Origin: Paraphoma chrysanthemicola
Lineage: Eukaryota > Ascomycota > Dothideomycetes > Pleosporales > Phaeosphaeriaceae
DNA: 64,000 nucleotides
Assembly: GCA_020744225.1 (NCBI GenBank)
Contig: JAGMWG010000018.1
Location: 124,001-188,000, forward strand
Direction of reading: 5' to 3'
Below are positions 35,314 through 47,757 of the stretch, in pieces. Under the pieces are notes generated by a model, which ran no database searches, had not been told where the DNA came from, and saw only the letters and a program-made list of their open reading frames with translations. Both the position numbers and the translations under genes were made by a program. Position 1 is the first letter of the stretch. Every line of letters begins with the position of its first letter.

Positions 35314-36336
35314 ATGACCTCCACAGATGAGTCGGTATCTTCCATCTACGGCCCTGGTGCGACCATTTGCTGGTTGTGTACAGTCCTCTCGGTCATCCTA
35401 TCGTGGACCTTCAATCGATCAAGTTGGGAGCATGACACCATTACGAATGACTTGGTCGCATGTCTTCTGCTTCCTGCTGTTGCCCTCGTGCATCTGATAT
35501 ACGAGCTTGCTAAGGGTGAGAAGATTGAGAACTGGAAAGCTACGCCGACCATGAACGCTGCCTTTACTATTTGCGCAATGTTTGTAACAATTGGACCAGC
35601 ATTGTGCAGCCTGGCAGGCGTGCATTGGCACAAAAGGAGGACTGCTTCAACGCTGCTGCTGCTAGTAGCGTGTATAATCACGGTCACAACTATCCTCTCC
35701 AGTAGTGGATCCAAGTATCCCACATTCGACAAGGAGAATATAGCATTGTGGGCAATGCTCGGCTGGTGCAACATATTTGGGATTCCGGCTTTGCTTATTT
35801 GGCACACAAGGAGCCGACTACAGTCGTTGAACGTCTTATTCGCATGGATTCCCTTCATGTACATAATATGCATGATCTCGATACCTGCTCTGTCAGGATA
35901 CCTTGATAGGGATGTAGGTGATCAGACATCATGGGACAACACAATACGATTATTCCCACGAACGCCATACTCACTTGGCGACATCGACCAAGCAGTCGCG
36001 GCTGGAATCGGTGCACTTACGCTTCTTCTTTGTGTTCGCGACATGATACTGGAAATCAGAACTTCGGTCGACGACGAATTCGAGCGTTGGAAAGTCCGCT
36101 GTATGGATGACATCGAGTCAGGCAATTTGGAGGTCGAAATACCGCGCTGGAAAACGGCTTTGGAGGTCATTGACAAGAAAGCGAGGTGTAAGAGGACTAG
36201 AGCAAGGCACCGAAAGAGAGAGAGAGATCAATGGGAAGCCTTACCCGAAGATCTCAAAGGTGCCTTCAAGATCCTGAAGGAAAAGCGTGATGAAAGGATA
36301 GTTGCATCTGCACTAAAGAAAAGTGGGTTTTTTTGA
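35314..36336 (+). CDS. Uncharacterised polytopic membrane protein
   Basis: Single exon, 340 residues from ATG at 35314 (MTSTDESVSSIYGPGATICW). The SSIYGPG start followed by a membrane helix is a pattern I associate with an uncharacterised fungal membrane-protein family. About six or seven hydrophobic segments are visible: CWLCTVLSVILSW, LVACLLLPAVALVHLIY, AAFTICAMFVTIGPALCSL, TLLLLVACIITVTTIL, LGWCNIFGIPALLIW, LFAWIPFMYIICMISIP and AAGIGALTLLLCV. The C-terminal ~95 residues are hydrophilic and basic (KKARCKRTRARHRKRERDQW), probably cytosolic. Function unknown. Confidence 0.78.
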   Translation: MTSTDESVSSIYGPGATICWLCTVLSVILSWTFNRSSWEHDTITNDLVACLLLPAVALVHLIYELAKGEKIENWKATPTMNAAFTICAMFVTIGPALCSLAGVHWHKRRTASTLLLLVACIITVTTILSSSGSKYPTFDKENIALWAMLGWCNIFGIPALLIWHTRSRLQSLNVLFAWIPFMYIICMISIPALSGYLDRDVGDQTSWDNTIRLFPRTPYSLGDIDQAVAAGIGALTLLLCVRDMILEIRTSVDDEFERWKVRCMDDIESGNLEVEIPRWKTALEVIDKKARCKRTRARHRKRERDQWEALPEDLKGAFKILKEKRDERIVASALKKSGFF

Positions 36337-37739
36337 GAACGTTCAAACGTCACCTCCCGGTAGACGGGAGACGGCGCGGCCGGAATCCGGACCAGAGTGT
36401 GGAGCATGTTGGTGTTGACTGAGGCGGCCTATGACGTTGATGCTGGTGTAAAGGCGAACCGTGGTTCGCTGTCGGAATGTTCGGTAGTGACAAGCCCCAC
36501 CAAGCTCTCTGCGTGGTTTGACGGAGGATTGGCAGCTGTCGTACGTAGTAGCTCGAAAGGAAGAACGTCAGGCCTTGAGCGATTTGCAATGATGCAAGGG
36601 ATTACGTCGGCTTGGGGTGTTGTATCGCGATGAGGAACTTGACGAATGAGGAAAGAGTGATGGACATGTTTGCCTGAAGCTTTCCAAGGCAGAATAGCCA
36701 AGTTAGCTGTTACCTGTCTTGCTACAGTGAACCCCTGTATACTGTGTATGGATGGAAGAACTGCCGCACGAGGCAACGGTTACTCTAGACGGCAGTGCAG
36801 AGCAATCCTTCGAGAACCGGCCGCTAAAGGTGGAAGGTGGCCACCGAGTACATGAGGGTAGGGTAGATGCGGCTAGACGACCTTGGTAATGCTCGCGTAG
36901 GGCTCTAGATTCGAAGATAGCAACTGCGGTCATGCTGGAAGAAGCAACGACGCCGCAACGAATACGCCGCCGTTGAGGGCTTCTGTGTCAGCCTCTTGGG
37001 CGCGGTGGACAAAGACGGCCCAGTGGGATGCGGCATTTTCAGCCAGGTTTCAGTGCCGCCATTGACGGGACAGTGCAACGCGAGCGAGCATCTGGGACTC
37101 TGGAGTGCACTGTGGGGTAGCACAAAGGCGATAGTAGCGGGCATGGAGACGTGGTCTCCCGATATGAGGGAGCCATGTTCACGTAATGCTGCGGCGCGTC
37201 TCCATGGCAGTGTTGAGGAACGCAGCGTTGCTACTTACTACGTGCGGCGGGGAGCTGAGCAAGACACGATAGCATGGCGAACGGCTGGATGCGTCGAATA
37301 TGGTTGGGTTGTTGGGTTGCGCAGAGCCGTCGATCAGATCATAAGGTGCCTGCATGGCATCTTGCGGACGCACACGCCAGCCGCAACTTCCGCTCTCTCC
37401 TATCTGCTCTGCGCAGGGGCGCATGCGCCATCAGAAGCCAGAGCGGGCCTGCCAGTGTGGTGTCTGTGCCGCCGCCGTCGCACTCAGCTCGCGTGCATAG
37501 GAAGACGGCGGCCCCCAATTCACTCTCCGTCCGAAGCGTCAGCCCGCGCACTCCTGCAACCACTATAACCTCGCTCCTATGCCCTCGCGACGCTCCGAAC
37601 GGCGATCTACATTGCATTGACGAACAAGAGCGACCGTCAGCGGCGCGACACATCAAGCTCTCTTGGCCCCCGGCAGCCCAGCCAGCAGGTTCCGCATAGC
37701 CACGGGCGGCGCATGCACTCGACGTAGGCAATAGGCAAT
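36337..37739. other. Gene-free stretch, about 1.4 kb, GC-rich
   Basis: Between two plus-strand genes. The distal part should be the PSD2 promoter and leader. Several overlapping GC-driven open frames exist but none has a domain or consistent codon use. No repeats seen. Confidence 0.5.
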
Positions 37740-40700
37740 ATGCCGCGACCGCCCTTCACTAGCAAGCTGTCGCTGCCCACCCGTTTCAAGCAGCCCAGCA
37801 CCGCCAACGGCACCAATTCTACACCCACCAGTGTCCCAACCAGCCGCCAGGGCAGCCCGAAGCGCACCATGGAGCAAGCAAAGCCCGGCCTGGTGTTGAG
37901 AGCGAACGTGCTCAAGGTGCGTGCCGCCGACGACGGTGCTGTGTTCCCCGCGGAGGAGAGCTAGCTGACGCGCGCTGCAGGGCAGGAACCTCGCTGCAAA
38001 GGACCGCAGCGGCACCTCAGACCCGGTGAGTGTCTCGGGAGCGCCAGCAGTGCCGCCGTGTGCTGCTGGCCCGCGCGAGAGCGTGCAATGGCAGGCGACT
38101 GATGGGCTGGCAGTACCTCGTTCTCTCCCTCGGCGACGCAAAGGAAGCCACGCCCACCATCAACAAGACGCTGAACCCCGAATGGAACACCATCCTCGAC
38201 CTGCCCATTGTCGGCGAGCAGAGCCTGCTGCTCGAGGTCTGCTGCTGGGACAAGGACCGCTTCGGCAAGGACTACATGGGCGAGTTTGACGTCATCCTCG
38301 AGGACCAGTTTCTCAACGCCCGCCCGCTGCAGGAGCCGCGCTGGTTTCCCCTCGAGTCGCGCCGCACCGGCAAGAAGAAGTCGGTCGTCACGGGCGAGAT
38401 CCAGATCCAGTTCTCCCTCGCCGACACGAGCAACCCCGCCGCGTCGCCCGAGACGCTCGTCCAGAAGTTCCTCGCCATTGCCGGCAGCTCGCCCAGCCCG
38501 GACGAAGAAGAGGCCGAGCTCCTTCTGCGCGCCGACAGCAACAACACTGACGTCGACGACGAAGAGAGCTCCGACGAGGCGCAGGATGAGTCCAAGAAGG
38601 CCGAGAAGAGGGAGAAGCGGCGGAAGCGCCTCAGGATGGCCAAGTTGAAGAAGAAGGCCAAGCAGATGAGCGGATATGAATATTCGAGCAACGGCGATGT
38701 GGCCGGTGTTCTGTTCCTCGAGATCTCCAAGATTACAGATCTGCCTCCAGAGAAGAATGGTGAGTTTCTCTTTCACCCTGGCACTATGCAGACTAATGAT
38801 ATGGCAGTCACTCGCACCTCCTTCGACATGGACCCCTTCGTCGTAACCTCGCTCGGAAAGAAGACCTACCGCACCAAGACCATCAGCCACAACCTGAACC
38901 CCGTATTCGACGAGAAGCTCGTGTTCCAGGTCCTCCGCCACGAAGTCAACTATTCGGTGAGCTTCACGGTCATCGACAAAGACAAGTTCTCCGGCAACGA
39001 CTATGTCGGTACCGTCAACTTCCCCATCGAGAAGGCCGTGTCAGTTGCCCCGCAGGCAGATCCCGAGACGGGTCTGTACAAACTGCCTGAGCCATCAGAC
39101 TCGCCCGGTATAAGTACTGAAGCCCGGCGATCCCGCTTCCGTCTCCCAATGTCACGATCTTCGTCCACCCACAGCCTCTCTCGTCTAGGCCGACCGTCGT
39201 TGAAGAAGGAGAACTCTACAAGCTCACTGTCTGTGAAAGACCACGGCGGAGCATTACCTCCCGCACCAACCAGCGCCCCATCCGACTCGAACGGCAATCT
39301 GACACCTGGACTCGGAGTTGTGGCAGACCCCATGGCGGTTGATGACCAAGATCTGAAAATGTACACTCTTCCTCTGGAAATGAAGCACAAGGAGCGATGG
39401 GAAGATAAGCACAGTCCAACTCTCTACATTCGAGCGAAATATCTGCCATACACGGCCCTGCGACAACAATTCTGGCGAGCAATGCTCAAGCAATACGATG
39501 CCGATGACAGCGGCTTGATCGACAAGGTCGAGCTTACCACCATGCTGGACACGCTGGGATCAACCTTACACGAAAGCACAATTGATGGATTTTTCAACCG
39601 TTTCATGGCCCTTCATAACGGCGACGAGCTTCTAACATTCGACGAAGCTGTCATTTGTCTTGAAGACCAACTGCAAGCCACTGAATACAAGTCCCACAGC
39701 AGCGCTGCTGCGAGTGGCTTCTTCACACCCGGGTTGCAGACGCCTTCTGCTTCTGGCTCGCTTACGCCAATCAACAAGAACAGTTCCACTGCCTCCATAC
39801 CCGTGCTTGAAACCGATACCCTCGGCAAATCCGGAGAAGATGGCGAAAATATTCAGATTGACGACCTTGCAGACGACAGCAAGGAGGAGCACGTTATTGA
39901 GATCCGCGAGTGTCCCATCTGTCACCAGCCGAAGCTCAACAAGAGATCAGATGCTAACATCATCACCCACATTGCTACATGTGCCAGCCAGGACTGGCGC
40001 CAAGTCAACAACATCGTCATGGCTGGGTTTGTTACGTCCAGTCAGGCTCAACGTAAATGGTACTCCAAGGTCATTACCAAGATCTCCTATGGCGGCTACA
40101 AATTGGGTGCCAACTCTGCCAATATCCTTGTCCAAGATCGCCTTACTGGACAGATCAACGAAGAGCGCATGAGCGTCTACGTTCGCTTGGGAATTAGATT
40201 GCTTTACAAAGGTCTCAAATCGAGCAACATGGAAAAGAAGAGAAGTAGGTGTAATCCTTCTGTTATCAATTCAAGAGCTAATCGAAACTAGTTCGCAAAT
40301 TGCTCAAGTCTCTCAGCATCAAGCAGGGTAAGAAGTACGATGATCCCGCCTCGGCTGCGGAGATCCAACCCTTCATCGCATTCCATCAGCTGGACATGTC
40401 TGAAGTCCTCCACCCGACATCTGAATTCAAGAATTTCAACGAGTTCTTCTATCGAGCTTTGAAGCCAACCGCGCGTCCCTGCTCGGCACCCGAAGACCCG
40501 CGTGTGATCGTATCTCCAGCCGACTGCCGCTCTGTTGTCTTCAACACGATCGATACAGCACAAGCTATCTGGGTCAAGGGTCGGGAATTCACTGTCGAAC
40601 GGCTGCTAGGTGATGCCTATCCCCAGGACGCGAAGCGTTATCATGGAGGCTCTCTTGGCATTTTCCGACTCGCACCGCAGGATTACCATCGATTCCACAT

Positions 40701-41260
40701 TCCAGTCGATGGCATCATGGACGAGCCGAAACTCATCGAAGGAGAGTATTACACGGTCAATCCAATGGCCATTCGATCTGCCCTCGATGTCTATGGCGAA
40801 AATGTTCGCGTTGTGTGCCCCATCGACTCGGTCACTCACGGTCGCGTCATGGTCATCTGCATTGGTGCTATGATGGTTGGCAGCACAGTCATTACTCGCA
40901 AGAAGGGTGAAGAGGTCAAGCGTGCCGAGGAACTTGGGTATTTCAAGTTCGGTGGCAGCACTCTCCTACTTCTCTTCGAACCTGGTCAGATGAGGTACGA
41001 CGACGATCTAGTCGACAACTCGAACTCTGCGCTGGAAACCTTGGTAAGTTAATCTCTCTTTGAAGCCACTCCTTCGACTGACGAAACACCAGGTTCGTGT
41101 CGGTATGTCCATCGGTCACAGCCCGAACAGAGGAGCGCATCTACCCGACATGCGCAAAGACAACCCATCTATGGCAGAAAAGCAAGAGGCAAAGCGCCGC
41201 ATCGAAGGCAGCCTTGCTCCAGAGGGCGAAACAGGACCCATGCCTGGCGCGGGAATGTAG
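37740..41260 (+). CDS. PSD2: Phosphatidylserine decarboxylase proenzyme 2 (C2-domain type)
   Basis: Six exons: 37740-37916, 37981-38025, 38114-38759, 38808-40244, 40292-41043 and 41093-41260; introns 64, 88, 48, 47 and 49 nt; 1074 residues. It decarboxylates phosphatidylserine to phosphatidylethanolamine at Golgi/endosomal membranes. C2 domain 1 lies near 45-160 (NVLKGRNLAAKDRSGTSDPYLVL), C2 domain 2 near 265-370 (FDMDPFVVTSLGKKTYRTK, NPVFDEKLVF). An EF-hand-like YDADDSGLIDKVEL is near 521 and a CPIC...H..C putative zinc motif near 658-681. The catalytic region has DCRSVVF, DYHRFHIPVDG, SVTHGRVMVICIGAMMVGS and the self-cleavage motif FGGST near 987-991, where the serine becomes the pyruvoyl group of the alpha chain. 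The third intron (48 nt) is in frame and open, so an unspliced reading hides it. Confidence 0.96.
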
Positions 41261-41933
41261 AGACAAGTCAAATTCATTGCTAGCATAGGAACAGGATACA
41301 CAAAAGGATGGAACTGGCTTGGATAGGTCATGTTTCTTGAACGAACTGATGAAGGCACGAGAGCATATGGATTAGCGGCATGCGCGCTGCTTCTTCTTTG
41401 GCGTTTTGCAGCGCATTTGGTCTGCACTTGCAGTTGTGGCGGCTGTATCACTACATATACCGAGCGACGTTGCTCCTGAGACTTTCAACAAGACTTCTCC
41501 ATCAACATGCGCACTGTGACGAAATCTATGCCACAAGCGACATCAAGAATTAGTTGAGAATGTGCTGAGGTCTCGGACATGAAAGTACTCGAGATGCGTT
41601 AGTTGTGGATTTGCATGGTGAGATCATGTGGCTCGCTCAATTAGGCTTAGTCGCTCGTGGTTTGTTTACCTGCCCGCTCATCACGGACAAGCAGGAGCCA
41701 CCGCACCCACCACTTCCCTGCTCCCGTGCCACGACCCTTCACTGTCGCCGTCCACGACTATTCGCATTATCGCACGAATCATTACGACACCTACGCATAC
41801 CGCAAGCATACCATAGAGCTGCACCACCGAGCCGCACGCGCACTTTGCCGAATCGCCTGTTGTCGCGCCAATGCACGCGCTTTGAACGAGCCCGCGAACA
41901 CCAACACTCACGACTCCCACTGCAACCGGACCC
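41261..41933. other. Intergenic, about 670 bp
   Basis: Between PSD2 and DSN1, both plus strand; holds the PSD2 terminator and the DSN1 promoter. Nothing distinctive seen. Confidence 0.55.
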
Positions 41934-43703
41934 ATGACCACCCTTTTCGCGCGCTCTCCTCTGCAATCGCTTCCTATGGCCGCGAACCGACCGACTACGC
42001 GACGACGCAGCGTAAAGCAAGCTTTTGACGACGATGATGCGCCCGCGCCCAAGCGCCCGCGGACGGAGGTGAACGGGGCAGGCAAGAAGGCGGGCGCAGC
42101 AAAGAAGGCGGCGAAGGCGGCATATGACGAGGACGACGATGGCTTCCAATTCTCGCGCCGCACGTCAAAGAGAACTACAAAGGCGCAGCCCGCGCCTGCA
42201 CCCGAGCCCATACCTGAAGACGCGCCTGCAAAACCAGCGAGGTCCCAGGAACCATTGCCTGCCAAATCTACGGCACGGCGGAAGAAGACATCAATTGCCG
42301 CAATTGAATCGGAGTCGTCAGAAGCACAGAAGCGCCGGCGTTCGACGCGTCTTTCGGGCGACAAGGAGCAATTAGAGGTGCGTCCAAAGGCCGCCGAGGC
42401 GCCTGTGGCGAAGCGCACGAAGAAGAGCGCGCCGGTCGAGAAGGAGAGACGAAAGCAAATCACACCAGCACCAGACGCGCAGCAAGAGCAGAAGACTGCG
42501 CTCGTGGGTATAAAGACGCCGACTCAGAATGAGCTCACAGTCGCGAAGAAGCGTGATCCGAACGCGCAGAGGATCATGCTGCCTTTTGCAGACACGCCCG
42601 TCATAACGCGGAATAAGGAAATGCGGAAGGGGAGCAAGGATGGACACAGGAGAAGCAGCACAGGCCTGCGAGGGCGGAGGGCGAGCTCGCTAATAGACAG
42701 CGGCATGTCAAATGGTAAGTTTAGACATGTTAGCCTGCAATCAGGCACGCGCTTTTGGGGTTGTGAAAGCTAATTCTCGCAGCTCTACCCCACTCCGAAG
42801 TCGAGGCCCGAGATTTTTACAAGTACATCGAACAAAGTCTGCCCGAACCGCGACGGATGAAGCAGCTTATGACATGGTGCGGGTCACGAGCATTGCCAGA
42901 CAAGCCGTCAGGCGATGTGAAGAACGCGAATGCGATCATGGCAGCGAGAGCGATACAGCAAGAGCTCATTGACGACTTTGCAAGCAAACCAGAACTTTCG
43001 GACTGGTTCAGCAGGGTAGGTCGAGACAGTTTGAGAATAAATAGTTTGGAGGCTGACCATTTAAACAGGAAGAGACCGCTCCGCCGCCCGTGGTGAAGAA
43101 GCCGAATCCGCAAAACGAGAAGAACAAGGCTACTTTGCAAGAACTTGAGGAGGAAGTCAAAAGGTGCGCAACACGGCCCGTCCTTGAGCCAGAATTATAC
43201 TGACCTAGAACAGATTGGAGGAAGAGAAGGCCGCTTGGGAAGCGTTGGCAGCCACATCAAAGACTGTGCCTCCACCACCAGCACCGTCAAGACCGACAAC
43301 GATTCCAGCACTCTCCGAGATCGACATAACACTGCTCGACCCCGAGCAAGCTGCCATCCTTTCCGTCCTCCAAATACCAATTCAGCCACCCACACCGCCA
43401 GAAACTCAAGAACCAGTCCGCCCATTAACATCGGCATTCACATTCACAACGCCTTCTGCGCTACAAACACACCTCACAAAACTAAGCCAGTCTCTCGAAC
43501 CACACATTGATCTTTTCGCAGACGGCGTACACAAGATCGAACAATACCGCAACACAGCAGAACGCGTGGCGGACCGCGTCCTCGGCACCGCAAGCAAACG
43601 TCTGGAAGAGCGCGACCGAGACGTCAAGGAGCGAGTCGGCGCAGAAGGCATCGGGGTGGGAGACGTACTTCGCGGATTGGCGGGTGTTTTGGGCGAGCAA
43701 TGA
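41934..43703 (+). CDS. DSN1: Kinetochore MIND complex subunit DSN1/MIS13
   Basis: Four exons: 41934-42714, 42783-43015, 43069-43163 and 43214-43703; introns 68, 53 and 50 nt; 532 residues. The first ~230 residues are basic, Lys/Ala-rich and disordered. The Mis12-component (DSN1/MIS13) signature begins at GRRASSLIDSGMSN near 246-260 and runs through ALPHSEVEARDFYKYIEQSL and EPRRMKQLMTWCGSRAL. A coiled-coil segment follows (ELEEEVKRLEEEKAAWEAL). The RRASSLI motif corresponds to the site phosphorylated by Aurora B in the family, which relieves autoinhibition for CENP-C binding; that is family knowledge, not shown here. It acts at the centromere, linking inner kinetochore to Ndc80. An in-frame ATG at 41976 is an alternative start. 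Confidence 0.93.
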
Positions 43704-44089
43704 CCAGTGGACGTGTGTACTTTGTTGCAATGTTACGAGAATGATATATGTGGCGTTTTCCTCCCTTCGTATTGGCGGCATTTGGTCTGCGTGCATTTGC
43801 AATCATGGAATGCATTATGGATTGGGTGGGTGGGTGTTTTTGGTTGGATTTGGGCTGAAGGCTTGACTGGGACGGGACGATATACCATTCTGATCCATTG
43901 CTGTGTGTTTTTTACGAAATTTTATCTTATCTTGCGTTTTTGCTAGTCCTTTGCTGAAGAAATGTTCTACATGTCAAATCCCACATTCAACATACCCATC
44001 TCATGATTACGGACATTCCCATCCGATAACATCGCACATCATTCCATCTCCTCATCTCCCACTTCCTCATCCTCAACCACGAAAAAAAA
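43704..44089. other. Convergent intergenic, about 390 bp
   Basis: DSN1 (plus) and the OB-fold gene (minus) both end here. T-rich sequence near 43900-43940 suits a polyadenylation region. No coding frame seen. Confidence 0.55.
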
Positions 44090-45786
44090 TCAGTTCCGAA
44101 CACACCACACCGCTAGCCGCCCAATCTCGTCGTCCAGACACAGCGCAAACCCCATCGTGACGCGCAGAAACAGGAGCCGCTGCTCAAGATACTTGAGCAC
44201 CTCTGTATCCGTGTCGACGAGTTGGTCTGCGGTCCTGCCCAGTAAGTCTTCCCACGCTTGGTCCGAGAGGATGAGTTTGCCACTGGAGATTTGGCCTGTT
44301 TCGTCGATGATGGGACCGAGCTGTCAATCACCATGTTCGTTAGCTCAAGCCCAGATTCACTTCCATTCTATTTATACACTGCGTCTGTGATCGTCTATCT
44401 AGAAGAAGCTAGGAAGGATGAGAAGCAAGACTTACAATCTTCGGATTAATCCTCAACGCAACTTCCTTATCACACTGCTTACATCGTCCCGTGAGACTAT
44501 TCGCAAACACAGCGATCCCGCAACACTCGTTACTCATGAGCATGTTGCGCTTGTACGGCGTGACGATGTCCAGGCCCATTAGCACGACTGATACATACCC
44601 GACCATTTTCTCTCGTGGGTTCGCGCGCGCGAAATCATCGACGTCTGCGAGCGTGAATAATGCGCGTACAGCCGCACTGTCAAACCCGCTGATATCGATG
44701 TCTGGAAATGGCGGGTTGACGTGGTCTTTCTTGGTCAGGCGTTGCGCGAGAGCACGGAGTCGGCGCGCGTCGCTCATATCTGGATTGATGTCAACGCGGG
44801 AGTTTGCGTTCAGGCTGAGTTTGGCTGTCTTGTCGATTCGCCAGCCAAGGTTGCTGATAAGTAAGACTGTTTTGGAGGGTTGGAAAACGGGTGCTGAGTC
44901 GCAGAGAGCGCCGTAGAGAGTGAGCGAGGCGTCGGCCGTGTCGTCGAAGATGCCGAGGGAGATGAGTTCGGAGGTCGTGGAGTTGCGGTTGATGTCTGGA
45001 TCGGGAGTGTGGTGGTTAGTATGGAATGACTAGTTAGGCGGGAGGTGAGAAGGAAGGAGAAGGGAAGGCACAAACACTTCTTACGCGCGCCAATACTCTT
45101 GACACAAACGAGGAGTTTTACGTCGTCGACGTCAAAGCCGCCGTCTGTGAAGCTCTTCAATGTCATTAAACCAGGGAGTGCGCGCGAGTCCATGCAGTTG
45201 AACGGGCGTTTGAATTGCGTTCCATCATCGCTGTTCTCATGCACCATGAAGTGACAATTCCTCTCGCCCTCGGGAAAGATACTCGTGAATAGCGGCGCAG
45301 CACTCGGGGCAAGATTGTTGTACTCTGAGCTGTTGCTCACATGCACCGTCCACAGCGTGACCAGCTGACCAAGCCGAATCTTGTAGATTGTGTTTGCATA
45401 CCACAGACGCACGGTGAGAACGCCAGTGTTGTCGGCGAGTTGGATCTTGAGGTAGCCTTGAGCGGCTTTGTGCTGTTTACTGGGTTTGGCCATGTTGTAA
45501 AAGTTCACAATGCGGCCCATGAGAGTGAGATTACGGGGACCAGGCTCAAGGGTACCCAGATCGGCTTCTTCATAGTCAAGAGTGGGCTGGAGAATGTGAG
45601 TAATGATGCAGGCGGGGGAAGAAGTGCACTTGCAGTCCATGGCGTTGCAGACAAGCCAGCAGGATTCAGGACAGCCTGCACTTCTCCGATGGTGAAGCCA
45701 TCACTGTTTCTCGTAGGTGATGAGGTGAAGAACGACTGGATCGAAGAGGCCGGCATGCTGATTTTGTTGCTATATGCGGCGTGCAT
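44090..45786 (-). CDS. RPA1-like OB-fold nucleic-acid-binding protein
   Basis: Exons: 45786 to about 45673-45682, about 45586-45085, 44995-44436 and 44320-44090; later introns are 89 nt and 115 nt (GTAAGT..TTGACAG). About 466-469 residues. The first junction is uncertain: donors at 45681, 45672 and 45629 are all non-ideal. The N-terminus has ISMPASSIQSFFTSSP, then DGFTIGEVQ. An OB fold follows (LTLMGRIVNFYNMAKPS, LADNTGVLTVRLWYA), a second one around LLVCVKSIGA...SLGIFDDTADASLTLYG. The C-terminus has ECCGIAVFANSLTGRCKQC, resembling the RPA1 zinc ribbon, followed by IIDETGQISSGKLILSDQAWEDLLG. The layout suggests an ssDNA-binding paralogue of RPA1, perhaps for repair or meiosis. The family is uncharacterised to my knowledge. 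Confidence 0.78.
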
Positions 45787-46098
45787 TTGGTGGTGTCTGC
45801 GTTGGAGCGAGGTATTTAGCGGTAGTAGGGTTGTGCCTTCCCAAGCTGTGCTTGCACCGCATGAACCTGCAGGAGCGAATGGTGTCTAGGCGAAGAGGCA
45901 ACACGAAGCCAAAACAAACAAAATCTCATTTGCACAATATGAAGTAGTTACGATGTAATCGTCTGTGTCATTTTCGTGAGTCCTAATGAGTGTATAGAGC
46001 TAATCCGAGTTGAAATTCAATTTGTCGTGGCTTGCACATCTCCCTCTTGAGTCCGCATCGATCGGCGTGTCAGCAGATCTTGGTTAGAACTACGCTTC
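45787..46098. other. Intergenic, about 310 bp
   Basis: Promoter side of the OB-fold gene and 3' flank of INO1, both minus strand. Nothing distinctive seen. Confidence 0.55.
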
Positions 46099-47757
46099 CT
46101 AGAACAGCTTGTGCTCCAGAGTCATGTCATTCTCAGGCTCAAGGCCAACACAAGCGCGGAAGATGTTGGTAAGGCAAGCGCGCTGCTTGGCAAGAGCGTT
46201 GACGACGGGAGTACCGCTAGGAGTGAGAGGAGCCTAGCACTGTCAGAATTTGCTGCAGAGAAAGCTCAAAGTTCATACCTTCAACATGTAGCTGAGAACG
46301 CTGAGGACGCTGTGGAAGCCAGAGTACTTGGCATCGCTGGCTTCGGCGCTGTGAGCCTTCCACTGCACGCGGGTCATGATCTCGGTGACGAGAACAAGAT
46401 CGATGATCAATGGAGCAGCGAGGAGAGAATCTTCGCACACGTTGAACAGGCTGATTGTCTGGTGGCCGTCCAGGAAGATCTCTGCGTAGTACTCATCGAG
46501 AGCGCGCTTGTCATCGCCGACCGCAGGCATGTACTTGATGACAACACAGTGATCAGGGTGTTCGCCTTCCTTGTAGAGGACGTTGTTGGCAGCGACCATA
46601 TCGTCAACGACGTTGGACTTGGAGATCTCCTTGGAGCGGAACTGCTTCTGAGAGCTGAGGTTCATGCCATCGTTGTTGCCAAGATGGTTGTAGCTGGCAA
46701 TGGAGGTGAGCTTGATTCCTGCATTGATCAAGAAATCAACGAGAGCAGACTTCATCTTGGTCTGACCCGACTTGAAGTCATCACCGCCAATGAAGGCGTT
46801 GTGCTTCTCCGCGAGCTCAATGGCACCAGGCACGAAGGTATTCTGAGGCGAGCCGTTGATGAAGGGAACACCCTCAAGGATGGAGGCAACTGCGAAAATG
46901 GTGGAGGGCGCAACCTCGTCATGGCCAGCCTCAATGGACTTGAGCAAGTTGTCGGCGGTATCGTTGACACCCTCTAGAATATCGGCGTAGCGCTCGGTGT
47001 TGGCGGTCCACTGGACGATCACCTTGTCCAGACCATTGGCGGACTTGAACTCACGGATGTCCTTGCGGATCTGTTCCACATGAGCCGTGGAAGCCTTGGT
47101 GCCAGGCAAAATGTTGTCAGCACGCTCCTCCTGGTTAGCGGCGATGAAATCCGGATAGTAAATGCTAGGAAGAGGCTTCATGGCGCTCATCTCCTTGCGA
47201 ACCAGAGACTTCAAAGAAGGAGAGAGGACCTTAGCGCGATCCATGGCTTCAGACAAGTTCATGCCACTGATATCCCAACCACCGACAACGAGATCGTTGG
47301 GGTGGACCATGGGCAGAAGGTCGTGGAAGGGAATGTGAATTTCCTTGCCAGTCTTGCTGTCCACACCCAGCTTGGTAGTCGAACTCATGATGACGGATCC
47401 ATAATAGTTGGCGCCTCGCTTGCCCTCCTTGGTCTCCCAGACGAGGCCGCGCTTGTTGGCAATGATTCCAGCAGTAACCGTTGTTCCATTGTTACCACCC
47501 CAGCCAACAAGCATGACACCGACCTTGGGAACTTTGCGGTCGACCTTGAAGTCATAGAGAGTCTCCTTGGGAATGGCCACATACTTGCCCTCGGCGTTCT
47601 GGGTGACGTCCGTGGTGCGGTAGGTGTACTTGGACTTGATGACATTCTCGGAGTACTCCACATTGGGAGAGCTGACAGTAAAGAGATCCTTGGCGGGAGC
47701 GGTGTTCACAGCAAACCCATTGGCCTGGCCGACAACTTCTTCTGCGTGAGGTGCCAT
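46099..47757 (-). CDS. INO1: Inositol-3-phosphate synthase
   Basis: Two exons, 47757-46279 and 46233-46099, with a 45-nt intron (GTATGA..GCTAG, CTGAC branch); 537 residues, the usual length. It converts glucose 6-phosphate to 1D-myo-inositol 3-phosphate with bound NAD, the committed step of inositol and phosphatidylinositol synthesis in the cytosol. Seen motifs: NAD-binding VGWGGNNGTTVTAG near 79-92, GWDISGMNLSEAMDRAKVL, VIVQWTANTERYADI, GGDDFKSGQTKMKSAL, TSIASYNHLGNNDGMNLS and SKSNVVDDMV. The conserved second-exon tail ends MTLEHKLF. In yeasts this gene is repressed by inositol; here only a single CACGTG about 780 bp upstream could be noted. Everything expected of an active enzyme is present. 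Confidence 0.97.

Noticed and set aside
41681..42463. 260-codon minus-strand frame opposite the DSN1 N-terminus
   Set aside because: Shadow of a low-complexity Lys/Ala-rich coding region.
46111..46977. Plus-strand open frame opposite INO1 (also 47080-47766)
   Set aside because: Antisense to highly conserved INO1 exons; no independent support.
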